DNA from: Nannocystis sp.
GTDB lineage: Bacteria; Myxococcota_A; Polyangia; Nannocystales; Nannocystaceae
Reading direction: 5' to 3'
Assembly (NCBI GenBank): GCA_016712315.1
Contig: JADJRG010000027.1
Span: forward strand, 19,785-83,784
Length of the DNA: 64,000 nt
Shown here: positions 53,825 through 64,000 of the stretch, in pieces
Numbering within the stretch: position 1 is the first letter of the stretch
How the letters are laid out: each line of letters begins with the position of its first letter
The notes under the pieces: generated by a model
What the model saw: the letters and a program-made list of their open reading frames with translations, nothing else
The model's database searches: none
Told to the model about the DNA's origin: nothing
Position numbers and translations under genes: made by a program

Positions 53825-54136
53825 TCAAACACCACGGGTAGCGCCTGCGGGGGGCCTGACTCCGCGGCAGCCGTGAGACCATCGGATCAGCTCGACCTCG
53901 CCGGCTGCGGAGCCCCGGAAGAAGGTGATGAGCTGCTCGATCACTTGCTCCGCGGTGGCGATGATGACGCGTTCGACGGCGCGCTCGTCTGGCCCAGGGC
54001 GGCGGATGGTGGTCTGCACGTGGACGGCGGTGCTGGTGTCGGCGTCGTCGGCGATCTCGACCATGACCACAGATCGCGGCATGCGGAGGCGGACTTGGCC
54101 CGCGGCGGAGGTGAAGGTCACGAAGATGTTGGACAT
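53825..54136 (-). CDS. Small beta-rich partner of the Ser/Thr kinase, copy 2
   Basis: 103 aa. TSAAGQVRLRMPRSVVMVEI aligns with copy 1 at 16103-16339; the helix TAEQVIEQLITFFRGSAAG also matches. About 25 residues longer. Precedes kinase 2 by 31 bases. Same unknown family; intact although its kinase is broken. Confidence 0.65.
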   Translation of the reverse strand: MSNIFVTFTSAAGQVRLRMPRSVVMVEIADDADTSTAVHVQTTIRRPGPDERAVERVIIATAEQVIEQLITFFRGSAAGEVELIRWSHGCRGVRPPAGATRGV

Positions 54137-54200
54137 GACGTTATGAAACAGTGGCCGGCCGGCCGGGTCAACGCCTAATGGTTATGAAAACTCACAAGCG
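54137..54200 (-). promoter_or_regulatory. Promoter-like region of partner-kinase operon 2
   Basis: On the minus strand: TTTTCATAACC, GTTGACCCGGCCGGCC, CTGTTTCATAAC. Same boxes in the same order as 16029-16080, with the TTGAC to CATAA distance again 20 bases although the distance to the outer box differs by 4. Confidence 0.55.
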
Positions 54201-54631
54201 CGGGCTCAGTCGCGCGCTGGGCACCTGCGAGCCGCCTGCGAGCCGCCTCCCGGTCCCTAGAGGCCGCCAGCGCGCTTGCCCTCTTGCGCGCAGCGCGAAC
54301 TCTCCCGCTGACACCGGCCCCGTGGCTGTCTAGCGCCGGCCTGTAATCTCGGTTGTCTGGCAAACAGGTCTCTACTGCGTTCGCACACATCTCTTGAGGC
54401 GAGTTTTGACTGGCATGAAGGCCGCGCGGGATCGAGCATCGGGCCATGCACATCCCCACGCTTCTTCGCCGCCCCTTGGGTAGCGAGCACGTCCCCATAC
54501 TCGCTACTGAGTTGGAGGTGGATCGAGTCGTCTTCGACGTCGCGCCGGTCAGGATGGCGGGCCGCTGCTCGTGCTGCGGGGCGACCGCCGCGCCGGCTCA
54601 CGATCGGAGAGATGAAAGTCGAAGGAGAGCC

Positions 54632-56062
54632 GTGCAAGGGGCGATCTTGCGGGTGGAAGACTTCGCGGAGCTGCTCGGGTGTACGAGCCGTGCGCTGCGC
54701 CAGCGGGTCGCGCGGGGGCAGGTGCCGCCGCCTTTTAAGATCGGGTGCTCGCTGGCGTGGTTTCGCGAAAGCGTGCTTGAGTGGCTTCGGGATTGCAGTC
54801 GGTCAGCCGGACCGGCTCAGATGAACATCCACACTCGTCCTTACAAAAACGACCCCACCCGCTGGCACGTCGACGTCAAGCTCATGCACCCCACCACGCA
54901 CACCGAGATCCGCAAGCGCCTGGTCGCGCCTGCCGGGCTGAGCGAAGATCAAGCCCGCACATGGGGCGAGCGCCAGGTGCCGAAGATCCTCGGGGGCGCG
55001 CTCGGGATGCCGAGCGAGCCGCCGCCGGCGACCAAGCAGACCGAGGAGGCCCACGAGGTCCACCGATCATCACATGTCCAAAAGGCCATCTGGCCCCGGG
55101 CGCAGATGACCCTCGATCGCTTCTACTGCGAGCGATTCGAGCCGGAGCATGTGAGGCTGCAGAAAATGGGGACCCGCTACAACTACGACACCACCTTCCG
55201 CACCCACCTACGGCCGCAGCTCGGCGCCCTGCCGCTCGCAGCGATCGACGAGGATCGGATCATGACCTTCCGCGCGAAACTGCGTGAGACGCAGGGCGTA
55301 GAAACGACCAACGGGATCCTCGGTCGTCTCGCCAAGATGCTCCGCGTCGCCAAGCGGATGCGGCTGATCGATGCGGTCCCCGAGGTCGAGAAGCTGCGGG
55401 CTGGCCGTGCGCGACCGAAGCCTGTCTACAGCGACGATCAGATCGCCGAGCTCTGCTTCGCCGCCGCAGCGCTCAGCGATGAGCACCTGATCGTCGTCTT
55501 GCTGGCGCTCGATGCTGGCCTTCGGGTTAGTGAGGTCTGCGCGCTCGAGTGGAACGATGTCGATCTCAAGGAGGGCAGCGTGCTCATCCAGAACAACACC
55601 TACCGGGGCCACAAGCAGACGCCCAAGGGCACGATCGGCAGGATCGTGCTGACGTCGGCGCTGCGCGAGGCGCTCGCGCGGCATCGCAAAGAGCGAGCCG
55701 CTCGGGCCCTTGGTGCTGTACCGGCGCTCAAAACACACCAAACACAGTCCAGCGCCGCACACGCCGGATTCGATCACCTACATGCTCAATCAAGCGCAGG
55801 AGCGCGCGGGCCTCGCGTCGAGCGGCCTGCATCTGCTGCGGCACACCGCACTGACGCGCCTGTCCCGGCTCGGCGCGAGCATCTACTCGTGCAGGCGGTC
55901 GCGCGGCACAGCCGTCTCCAAACGACGGCGGGCTACCTGCACGCGCAGCAGCTCACGCTCGCGCGTGAGGCCGCCGACCTGCTCGACTTCGCCGCGAAGG
56001 CGCGCGTAGGTGAGGCCGCCACAGGTAGCGCCCCCCTCGAGCGACCCGCCGCCGCACCTTGA
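54632..56062 (+). pseudogene. HTH_17-tyrosine recombinase fusion (integrase 3), two frame changes
   Basis: GTG at 54632 behind AAGGAGAGCC. Residues 1-60 are an HTH_17 domain (ILRVEDFAELLGCTSRALRQ, RVARGQVPPPFKIGCSLAWF), in frame with the integrase part that begins MNIHTRPYKNDPTRWHVDVK. Core-binding domain 55100-55400, catalytic Arg in DAGLRVSEVCALEWNDVD. The frame moves near 55700 (LVLYRRSKHTKHS, GLHLLRHTALTRL) and back near 55890 (ARHSRLQTTAGYLHAQQ, with the Tyr). If repaired about 475 aa. More distant from integrases 1, B and C than they are from each other. Confidence 0.7.
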
Positions 56063-56148
56063 TGTCCACCTCGGCCAGCCGCCATCCCCAGCTCGCGGAT
56101 CGGCCGGCTGAACACATAGCGCCCCCAGGGTGGTTGCCGTAGAGGCGG

Positions 56149-57018
56149 TCAGTCGGCGAAGAGCTCGGCGAGGGTCTGGGCGCGGAGGGTACGGCGGAGC
56201 CAGGTGTCGAGCTGCTCTGGGTCCGTGCAGGTGAGGATCCGTTGACGTGCGTCCTCCGGGACGGCGAGGCCTTGGAGCTCGAGGATCTGCAGGATGGCCT
56301 TAGCTTCGCCCTTGGCTTCGCCTTCGGCGCGGCCTGCGGCGAAGTATTGGCGGGCGAAGTCGCTCTGGTAGTCGTAACGTCCGGTCTGCATGAGCTTCTC
56401 CAGGGTGGTGCGGGCGAGCTCGCCTAGGCGCGCGAAGATGGCGTCAGCGTACATGGCGGCCGCGTCGCTGTCGACCTCGACGGCGGCGATGATCGCGGCG
56501 GTGGCGACGTCGACGGCCTCAGGATCCTCGGCGTGCGCGAGCGCGGAGAGGATGGCGAGCGCTGGGTTTTCGCGGGCCTGGTCGAGGTCGGTGATCACGG
56601 GGATCTGGTCGGGTCCGATCACCGCGGGGGTGATCGTCATGGCTCCGGGCAGGCGGCCGACGAGGATCGGGCGGCGCGCCCAGGCGGCGACGTCGCGATC
56701 GATGGTGAGGATGAGTGAATCGACGGGGCAGCGGTAGCGAGCAAAAGGGCCAGCGACGAGGATCGGCCAACGCGTAGGCTTTAAGGGGTTGGGCGCGAGC
56801 TGGATCTCGATGACGAGGGCTCCCTCCGGGGCGGACTCTTCGCCGGTCAAGAAGAAGGCGTCCGCGCGGTACTCGGCGAGCACGGTGTCGACGAACTCCG
56901 TCTGCGTGACCCGAACCGAGGTCACGCCCGCCTGTCTCTCGGGCCAGAGAAGATCGAGGACCAACGAGGGGGATTCGCGGACGAGCTGGACGATCGCTTC
57001 GTGCGAGATCTTGGGCAT
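56149..57018 (-). CDS. Rpn-family (PD-(D/E)XK) nuclease/transposase-like protein
   Basis: 289 aa. MPKISHEAIVQLVRESPSLV start and the acidic-plus-Gln core ALVIEIQLAPN (the D/E-x-Q version of the PD-(D/E)XK active site) after DAFFLTGEESAPEG. The C-terminal repeats AEGEAKGEAKAILQILELQG and TDPEQLDTWLRRTLRAQTLA are typical of the Rpn/YhgA-like group, recombination-promoting nucleases that exist in many copies in myxobacterial and cyanobacterial genomes. No frameshift. Single gene. Confidence 0.7.
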   Translation of the reverse strand: MPKISHEAIVQLVRESPSLVLDLLWPERQAGVTSVRVTQTEFVDTVLAEYRADAFFLTGEESAPEGALVIEIQLAPNPLKPTRWPILVAGPFARYRCPVDSLILTIDRDVAAWARRPILVGRLPGAMTITPAVIGPDQIPVITDLDQARENPALAILSALAHAEDPEAVDVATAAIIAAVEVDSDAAAMYADAIFARLGELARTTLEKLMQTGRYDYQSDFARQYFAAGRAEGEAKGEAKAILQILELQGLAVPEDARQRILTCTDPEQLDTWLRRTLRAQTLAELFAD

Positions 57019-57127
57019 CGAAGGGGCGGTTTGGCGCGCTTCGATCGCAGGGAAAAATTAATGCCGCGGAGAGGCAAGCGCTCGAAGCGTGGTCGATAGG
57101 CGATAGGCGTAGTAGCTCGATCGGGGG

Positions 57128-58760
57128 TTAGAACAGTCGGCTTTGCGTCTGGAGGCGGTCCCACAGGGGCGGCAGCACTTCGACGTCGAGGGCGGCGTAG
57201 GCGAGTTGGCGCTTGGTCAGCGGGCGGAGCGACCAGTCGCTGGTCTGTTCGGTCTTGTCGAGCTCGATGCCTAGCTCGCGCTCGCAGACCACGCCGAGCT
57301 TGTGGCCGTCCCCGATCTGGCGGCCATGCTTGGCGCGTGAGAGCTCGAGGTGTCGGCGATGTTGGTGATGGTGATGCCGTGGGGCGCCAGCACGCTCTTC
57401 TCGAAGGTGGCGTTGTGGATGATCTTGACGACATGGGGATCGCCGAGGAGCTCGGCGAGCGGATCGAACTCGGTGATCTGGAAGGCGTCGATGATGAAGA
57501 TCTCTTCGCGGGTGCCGAGCTGTACGAGGCAGAGGCGGCGGAGTGTAGAGGGTGGTCTCGACGTCGAGGGCGACGGCGTCCTCCTGGCGGAGCTTGTCGC
57601 AGGCGTCGCGGAGCTGGGTGTCGCTGTCGATCCAGCGAACAGGCAGCGTGGGCAGCCGCGGCGGGGTGTCCTCGGCGGGCGGGGGGGCGGCGGCGGCGGC
57701 GGCGATCTCGTCCGCGGGGGCTCGCTGGGCGCCTCGGGGCACGCGCTGGAGGCCGGGCGTGGGGGCGCAGGTCATCCATCGTAGCGCGCCGCCGACGTCG
57801 AGCAGGTAGTCGGCGACGACCTCGCGCTCGATCCACGGGGGCATCAGCGGCTGGAACTTGCTGAGGCGGTAGTTGGGCAGCGAGGCGGCGATAGCCTGCC
57901 AGATCGCGTCGTTGGCCCAGAATTCGGGGTCCTCTAGCTGCTCCTGGCGAGGCGGAAGCGGGCGAGGTCGACCTCGCCGCGGATCTTGAGCATGAAGTTG
58001 TCGGGGATGATCTTCCAGCCGGGGCTGATCGCCTCGAGCGCGTAGCTGCAGGTCGCGTTGATCCGGCCGCCGGCGAAGGTCCACCAGAGCAGCCCGTCTT
58101 CGACCACCTCGACGACGCCGCCGGGGCGCAGCAGGGCGGCGTCGACGCGGGTGTCTTGGTGCGCCTCGCGGAGCGTGGCGAGGGCGGTCTTCGCCGGCGG
58201 TGCGAGGTAGGCGTAGTCGTTGTCGGCGCAGAGGATCTTGGCGATCCCTCGGTGCCGGCGCGGCGCATGTGCTCGGCGACGACCTCGGTGATCGCCCTGG
58301 ACTGCGACCTCGACCGCGTATTTCAAGCCGAGGCGCCCGCGACCGTCTGCTCGTTCCTCCAGCGCATGGGCCGAACCGGCCGGCGCGCCGGCCAGGTCGC
58401 CAACACGACCTTCTTCTGCGAGACCGACGAGGGCGTGCTGCGGGCCATCGCCCTCGTCGAGCTCGCCCGCGCCCGCTGGGTCGAGGCGGTCGAGCTCACC
58501 GACCGCGCCTGGCCGGTGCTCGTCCACCAGCTCCCTCGCGCTGGCCCTCGCGCACGGCGCTCGGTCTTGGGCCCGATGACCAGACGGCCGCTCGCGCTGC
58601 GCAGGCCGCCGTCGCGGAGGGCGGCTTGCACGATGACGTGACGATCGCCGTACTGGACCTGGATCACCGCCCAAGGTCGACCGGCGAGCAAGCGATGCCG
58701 AGCTCGAGGGTGGAGGTGCAGACGATGCAGGCCGAGACGCCGACGGCGTGCCCCAGAGAC
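57128..58760 (-). pseudogene. Scrambled Lhr-like helicase with C-terminal RNase D-like exonuclease
   Basis: Minus strand, in order: RNase D-like 3'-5' exonuclease at the 3' end (DEDD motif I VALDVETT; motif III region SDWSLRPLTKRQLAYAALDV), with its middle in a second frame (IIDAFQITEFDPLAELLGD; IIHNATFEKS); before it a helicase C-terminal domain (GLLWWTFAGGRINATCSYAL, WKIIPDNFMLKIRGE); at 58540-58700 SLLAGRPWAVIQVQYGDRHV and at 58710-58740 VCTSTLELGI (motif V). Motif VI, FLQRMGRTGRRAGQVANTTF, is on the plus strand at 58340-58420. The gene has thus suffered inversion, loss of the N-terminal half and frameshifts. Confidence 0.65.
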
Positions 58761-59216
58761 CGCCTGGGCCCACTTTCAGCGCGTTCCCGATCTCGCCGGC
58801 ATCACCCGCCCCGGAGTTTGATCGCCTGGTCGGCTCTTCGGGCTGGTGATCGGGGCGGCCGCGTCGAATCAGTTGGCGGCGATGGCCGCGATGAAGGCTG
58901 ATGCTCGTGCTGGTCAGCGCGCCGGTGGTCAGCTTCATGGACCTGGGCGGCTGGGCGTGGCTGCTGACGCCCTTCGCGCCGCACTGGGGGTGCAGGGCAT
59001 GTTCGCGGCGCTGAACGGGCAAGCGCCGTGGGCCGCCCTGTGGGCGGCCCCTGTGGGCCGCGCCCTGGGTGGCGGGGCTGCTGCTGTCGCTGCGCCGTCG
59101 CGTGACCGCAGCGACCTGAGGCGCCGCTGAGGGGCGTTGCGCGAGGAGGGGCGCTGATCCACGCCCCTCGCCACCCTCAAAGCGCTCCACATCGCGGGGA
59201 TCAGCGGCCCCTGGCA
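58761..59216. other. Decayed region with remnants of a membrane protein
   Basis: On the plus strand near 58895-59080 VSAPVVSFMDLGGWAWLLTP and, in another frame, AGLLLSLRRRVTA look like two broken membrane segments. GGGCGGCC/GGGCCGCC repetition at 59025-59060. No supported gene. Confidence 0.3.
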
Positions 59217-62200
59217 TCATCGCCGCCAGGAGGCGACTGTTCCGGCCCCGGCTCGCGGAGCACAGATCGCGCGGGCCTCCTCGTAGACCCGGCCGTGCAT
59301 GCGCAGGCGCTCGCAGCCGCTCCGGGTCAGCTCGCTCGGGTGCACGGGCCAAGCGATGGACCCGTCGCCCCCGGACGAGGCCGATCCGCTCCCGGCTCAT
59401 GAGCTCGCCGCGCTCGACGTCCCATTCGCGGGCGTTCCCCGCTCAACGTCGTCAGCCGCGCGCCGTCGGCGGAGAAACCAGACCGACGGACGGTGTCGTC
59501 GTGACCGTCGAGATCCTGCAGGAGCTCGTAGGTCTCGCCGTGCAGGATCCGGACGACGCGATCGCTGATGAGGGCGATGCGGGCCTCGTCGGGCGAGAAG
59601 AGCCCGTTCCTGTCCTCGGGTTCTGATCGTCAGGCTCGTAGCGGCCGAGGAGGCGGCAGGTGTCAGGCTCCCACACATAGGCGCCCAGGCTGTCGTGTGT
59701 CGCCATCAGGCGAGCGCTGTCCGGCGAGAAGGCGAGCCCTCGTATGACGCCTAGGCCCTTGTTGCAGGTCGCGACGAGCGTAGAGGTCTCGGCGTCCCAG
59801 ATGCGCACGCCTTCCTCCTGGCTGGAGGTCGTCGCGATCCGGTCGCCGTCCGGCGAGCACCTCACGTATCGCGGCTCTGCTGCGCCTAGTTTATCGAGCG
59901 CGGCGAGCAGCGCTCCCCGTGCGCGGGTCCCAGATCCGGACGACGTGATCCTCCCCGACGCTCGCGAAGCGTCGCCCCCCCTGCGCGAAGCACCACTGGG
60001 TGTCGGCGAACCCTGGGGACTCCACGCGCTCGCCGGACTCGACCTCGATCATCGCGCCGGACGAGCCGCTCGCGGCGTGGAGGAAGGCCCTATCCGGCGA
60101 GTAGGAGAGCATGCGCGCGCCCGGAGCCGGCAGGGGTCGCTCGCGGGGCGCCTGTGAGAGGATCCCAGAGGTGAATCTCGCCGTCGCTGAGGGTGGCGAC
60201 ATGCTGTCCGTCGGGGGCGAAGGTGGCCCCGTCAGCGTCACCCAGGGCGGCCACGGAGTCGAACGCCCTCCGTCTGCCAAAGGCGCGCCTGGCGGCTGTG
60301 GTCGACGGTCACGAGGTGCGCGCCGTCGGGGAGAAGTCCGCGGCCCGGACGTCGCGCTCGGGCCTTCGCGCACCGCGAACCTCAGGTAGAAGAGCTCCCA
60401 GACGCGCGCCGTCGTGTCGACGCCAGCGGTAGCGACCTGGCGGCCATCCGGCGAGAACGCGATCCCCAGACGTCCGCTTGGTGCCCGACCAAGCGCTCGA
60501 CCTGCGCGCCGCTCTCGGGATCCCAGACCACGACCGAACCGTCGTAGCTGCTCGTCACGAGCTGCTCGCCGTCAAGCGAGTAGGCGAGGGCCGAGATGCC
60601 GGCGCCATGACCTCCCTGGAGCTCGCGGACGAGCGCGCCGCTCTCCGGGATCGAAGACGCGGGCGCTGCGACTCCAGCCGTTCGTCACCAGGCGCGCCCC
60701 CGGCGCGTAGCGGAAGTCGATCAAGCGCTGGCCATCCCCCTCGAGGACCGCGACGAGCGCCCCCGTGGCGACATCCCAGGTCCGCGCGTCGTGATCTTCG
60801 CTCGCGGTCGCGAGGCGGGCGCCGTCTGGCGAGAACTCGAGCGCGTTGATCGGGCCGCCGTGGCCGACGAGCGTCGCCAGCAACGCCCCCGTCGTCGGGT
60901 CCCAGATCCGGGCGGTGGCGTCGCGGCCCGCGGTCGCGACCCGCGCGCCGTCGGGGGCGAAGGCGACGTCGATGATCCCGTCCGCGCGGTGGCCCTCGAG
61001 CGCGACGAGGGGCGCTCCGGTGGCGGCGTCGCAGATCCTCGCCGGCGCGATCGAGGCCCGCGGTCGCGAGCCGCCGACCGTCTGGCGAGAACGCGAGCTG
61101 GACGATCGTCGCCGTGTGACCCTCGCAGCGAGCGATCGCCTCGCCGGTCGCGGAGCGTCCCAGATCCAGGCGACGCGATCTGCACCGGCGGCGGCCACGC
61201 GCGCGCCGTCAGGTGAGAAGGCGACCGCGACGAGCTTCGCCTCGCTGCCGGTGAGCACGGCCACCGGCGCGCCAGCGTTGACGTCCCAGATCCTGGCGGT
61301 CCCGTCGTAGCCCGCGGTCACGATGCGCTCGCCGTCCGGCGCGTAGGCGATCCCCGTGAGATAGTCCGAGTGGCCCTCGAGGACGCGCTCGTCGGTGATG
61401 ATGACCGTATCGTGGGCGAGGACCTGCTCGGGCCCTCGAGCGCCTCTCGGGGACGTCGGTCCACGAGTGGGCGTAGGCGCCGACCGCCTGGATGCCGAGG
61501 AGGAGCGCCTCCGCCTCCCGGTTCTCTGGGATGAGCGCTTTCGCCCGCAGGCCGCGTTGGACGCTCAAGAGCCGGGTCTGGGCGGCAAGCTGCTCGCGCA
61601 GCGGCGTTCTTCTCGTCGATCTCGCCGGCCTGCTCGGCGATCACCGACTCGCTCTGACCGATCCGGATCACGAGGGTCACGATCCCCCAGGCGCTGAGAA
61701 CCATGGCCAAGGCGAGCCCCGCTCCGAGCAGGAGTCGGCGTCGCCGCGCCGCCGGGTCGGCCGCGAGCGCGTCGACAGCGCCTCCATCGATCGAAGCGGG
61801 CCTCAGGCTCGTGGGCGAGGCCGCGCAGGACGACCGCTCGCACCCAGCTGGGGACGACGGTGCCGCGCGGCGCCTCGCGGATCGCCTCGGTGCGGAGCGC
61901 CTCGGTGAGCGCGGCGATGGTGTCAGCTGCGAAGAAGGGCGCTCGCCATAGAGCGCCTCGTAGAGGGGCGACGCAGAAGCTGAACTGATCGCTGCGGGCG
62001 TCGACGTCTCGGCCTCAATTGCTCGAGAGACATGTACGCAGGCGTGCCGATGATCGCCCCGACCGCCGTCAGGCCGCTGAGCACGGGAGCACCAGGCGTC
62101 GTCACCTCGCCCGCCGCGCCGTAAACGTCACCTCGCCCACGTCGCCGCGGGCGAGGCCGGAAGTCCATGACACGCACCCGCCCGTCCGCGCTCAGCATCA

Positions 62201-62752
62201 CGTTCTCGGGTTTGAAGTCGCGGTGGACGAGCCCGCGTCGTGGGCCGCCGCGAGGCCGCGCCCGGCTTGCATAAAGACGTCAGGACCTCACGCCACGGCC
62301 TCGCCCGGAGGACCGCTCAGGCTCCGCGCTCGGGCGCCGCCCGGTGGCGGTAGGCAGCGCCTGGGCCGCCGCCATCCACGACCCGAGCGTCTGCCCCGCG
62401 ACATACTCCATCGCCACGAAGAGGCGGTCCTTGTGGACGCCGACGTCGTGGACGGAGACGACGTTCAGGTGGTTGAGCCTCCCTAGCGCCTGCGCCTCGC
62501 GCTGGAGCCGCTTGCGAGACGCAGCGACGTCGCCGCCGTGGTGCTCTGAGCAACCAGCGCGACCTTTCGATCGAGCTCAGGGTCGTAGGCGGCGTAGACG
62601 ATCCCCATCGCCCCAGCGCCGAGCTGAGAGATGAGCAGGTACCGACCGATCGCATGGCCACGGACCGGGGCGGCGCCCTCCACCTCAGGGGCCGCACCGT
62701 CGCCGTCCATGAGCGTCGCGCCGATGATGGAGTCGTTGGAGAGCGCTCCCAT
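59217..62752 (-). pseudogene. Ser/Thr kinase with WD40 repeats, heavily frameshifted
   Basis: Start at 62752: RYLLISQLGAGAMGIVYAAY (glycine loop) and DPELDRKVAL with the kinase Lys just after a shift. Further pieces: ENVMLSADGRVRVMDF region and GTPAYMSLEQLR (62050-62200), a membrane segment (VLSAWGIVTLVIRIG, about 61680), a helical linker (LRAKALIPENREAEALLLGI), then about ten WD40 units such as GHGGPINALEFSPDGARLAT and GRDATARIWDPTTGALLAT down to the end WPVHPSELTRSGCERL (59260-59320), stop at 59217. About 1180 codons with at least eight frame changes. Typical myxobacterial receptor-like kinase architecture; now non-coding or badly assembled. Confidence 0.7.
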
Positions 62753-62871
62753 GCCCGGTGACGATCATACGCTGTCTCAGTCGAGGACATAGGCGCAGGT
62801 CTAACGCGAGAATCAGGCCCCAGGGGCCGAGATTACAGGGCAGGGGATGTGTTGGTGAGGAGGGGGCGCTC

Positions 62872-62955
62872 GCGTGAGCAGCCCGTTGTCGCCGCCGCGG
62901 CCGCCAGGTTGCGCCGCCTCCGTCGACCCGCTCCGTCTGCGCGGCCCGGGTCGCG
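62872..62955 (+). pseudogene. N-terminal fragment of the module kinase family
   Basis: SPLSPPRPPGCAASVDPLRL followed by RGPG matches the first 28 residues of kinase 1 (NPLSPPRPPGRSASISPLRP). The similarity ends after about 80 bp. A third trace of the kinase gene in this window. Confidence 0.55.
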
Positions 62956-64000
62956 CCGGAAGGCGATACACACCGACCACGGCCGCTCGCCGGAGCAACC
63001 AGCGGCGCCGGGCGGTGAAGCCAGGAACTGCGGCGGCGCGCCGAAGCGCGCAACGAGAGATAAAAAGTTAACACACGCGGCGAGGCCGACCGCCGCGGCG
63101 AGCGGTTGGTTCACGGAGGCCGCCGGCCGGCAGTTCACACTCGCCGACATGGATCGCGTCTCCTCCGCTCCCGCCCGCAGACCGCCGTCGCGGGCATAGC
63201 TCTACTCGGCCTGGTCACAGGGGCTCGCGCTCGCGGCGTGCCACGGGACGCGGCGACGCGCTGTCTCCGAAACCGGATGCCGCGACGACGCCTGCCTCGG
63301 AGACCCAGAAGGTCGCGCCGGGGACGTTGCACATCCCCAAGCCGGCCCCGGATCCTGACACGTCGATCGCACCCGAAGAGGCGGCCGGGGGGCCGACGCC
63401 GCCGTCGCGGAAGGACGCGTCGGCCGACGCGTCGACGGGCGCGTCCGATGTCGCGGGCGATCCCCCCGCCGACCCGACGCTCGCGCCGGCCTCGGCCACT
63501 TCGGAGGAAGCCGGTGAAGCCGAGCCGAGGTCGACGAAGTCGAGACGTCAACGAAGCCCGCCCGCCGCGGGCGCAGACGGAGTACCAAGGCCCCGAGATC
63601 GCGCCGATCGAGCACTTCATCAGCGACTACGCCTACGTCGGGGGGAGAGGCCAGCGGCGGGCGCCCTCGAAGCGATAGAGCCCGCCCTCGCCGAGCTCGA
63701 TCCGCTCTCCTCGCAGTCTCGCCCGGCGCAGGCTCTCAGGCAGCCAAACCCGCGATCCCGCGGATCACGATCGCCTACGCTGGCGGCACGACCACCTCGT
63801 CCTGCTGCGCTATCGGACAGGCCGTCCGGGCGGTCCTTGATGGACCCTTCATGCCGGTCGGGCCGCGACAATTAGCACAGCTAGATCGCCCATCGCCTCG
63901 AGATCCGTCGGCAATCGAGACCATCAGGGCGAAGCGCAGGAACCCGCAACACCTTCGTCCTCGGCGAAGACGGCGCCCGCCTACCGTGACGATCCACGTC
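62956..64000. other. Decayed right end of the window
   Basis: Plus-strand pieces suggest a former exported protein: IALLGLVTGARA (63200) as a hydrophobic start, an acidic Pro/Ala/Ser/Asp linker (KPAPDPDTSIAPEEAAGGPT; DASADASTGASDVAGDPPAD), then IAPIEHFISDYAYVGG (63600) in another frame and RITIAYAGGTTTSSC (63760) in a third. No domain recognised and no frame extends through. Low-confidence remnant. Confidence 0.25.

Overview
The window is very GC-rich, almost gap-free DNA. It encodes eukaryotic-like Ser/Thr protein kinases (one with WD40 repeats), a CHAT/TPR lipoprotein behind a sigma-factor fragment, a secreted FG-GAP/VCBS lipoprotein, a ferritin-like exported protein and an OmpA-type lipoprotein. 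This mix points to a myxobacterium-like member of Myxococcota. That assignment is inference from gene content. No rRNA, tRNA or CRISPR array was recognised. The window is accessory DNA: four tyrosine-recombinase genes, transposase/ATPase remnants, inverted- and direct-repeat structures, and many frameshifted genes.

Layout. 0-7.4 kb: transposase C-terminus, frameshifted TniB/ExeA-like ATPase, sigma region-4 fragment with two small proteins and a broken CHAT/TPR lipoprotein, then a subtilase with one frameshift. 7.7-13.5 kb: unknown 318-aa protein, SF1 helicase plus winged-helix protein, VCBS lipoprotein. 13.7-21.4 kb: integrative module 1 (integrase plus HTH; divergent 'partner' plus Ser/Thr kinase; thioredoxin-like/J-domain protein; coiled-coil, membrane and HTH/coiled-coil genes). 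21.5-22.2 kb: an element with 93-bp inverted repeats. 22.3-24.8 kb: S3-like KH protein, helicase scraps, Xre-type regulator. 25.1-39.7 kb: a complete type I BREX operon (brxA-brxB-brxC-pglX-pglZ-brxL) with a Septu-like ATPase/HNH pair between pglX and pglZ. 40-43.5 kb: Cys-rich lipoprotein, 20-bp iteron array, second decayed ATPase copy, small proteins, HNH remnant. 44-49 kb: integrative module 2 (two integrases, HTH, membrane protein, coiled coil, HTH protein). 50-52.6 kb: lipoproteins and ferritin-like protein. 52.7-56 kb: integrative module 3 (kinase plus partner, divergent HTH-integrase). 56-64 kb: Rpn-like nuclease, scrambled Lhr-type helicase/exonuclease, degraded kinase-WD40 gene and remnants.

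How it fits together. BREX and Septu are phage-defence systems and their genes overlap head to tail, so they are probably one transcription unit. Around them lie three related integrase modules sharing an HTH_17-integrase pair. In two of them a small beta-rich partner and a kinase are transcribed divergently from the integrase, behind matching promoter-like sequences; in two of them a HTH/coiled-coil/membrane-protein cassette is present. I regard this repeated kinase-partner / HTH-integrase / coiled-coil-membrane gene set as the best candidate for an undescribed family of integrative elements. Most genes outside BREX carry one or more frameshifts, often in G/C runs, whereas about 14 kb of BREX and the 955-codon helicase are uninterrupted.
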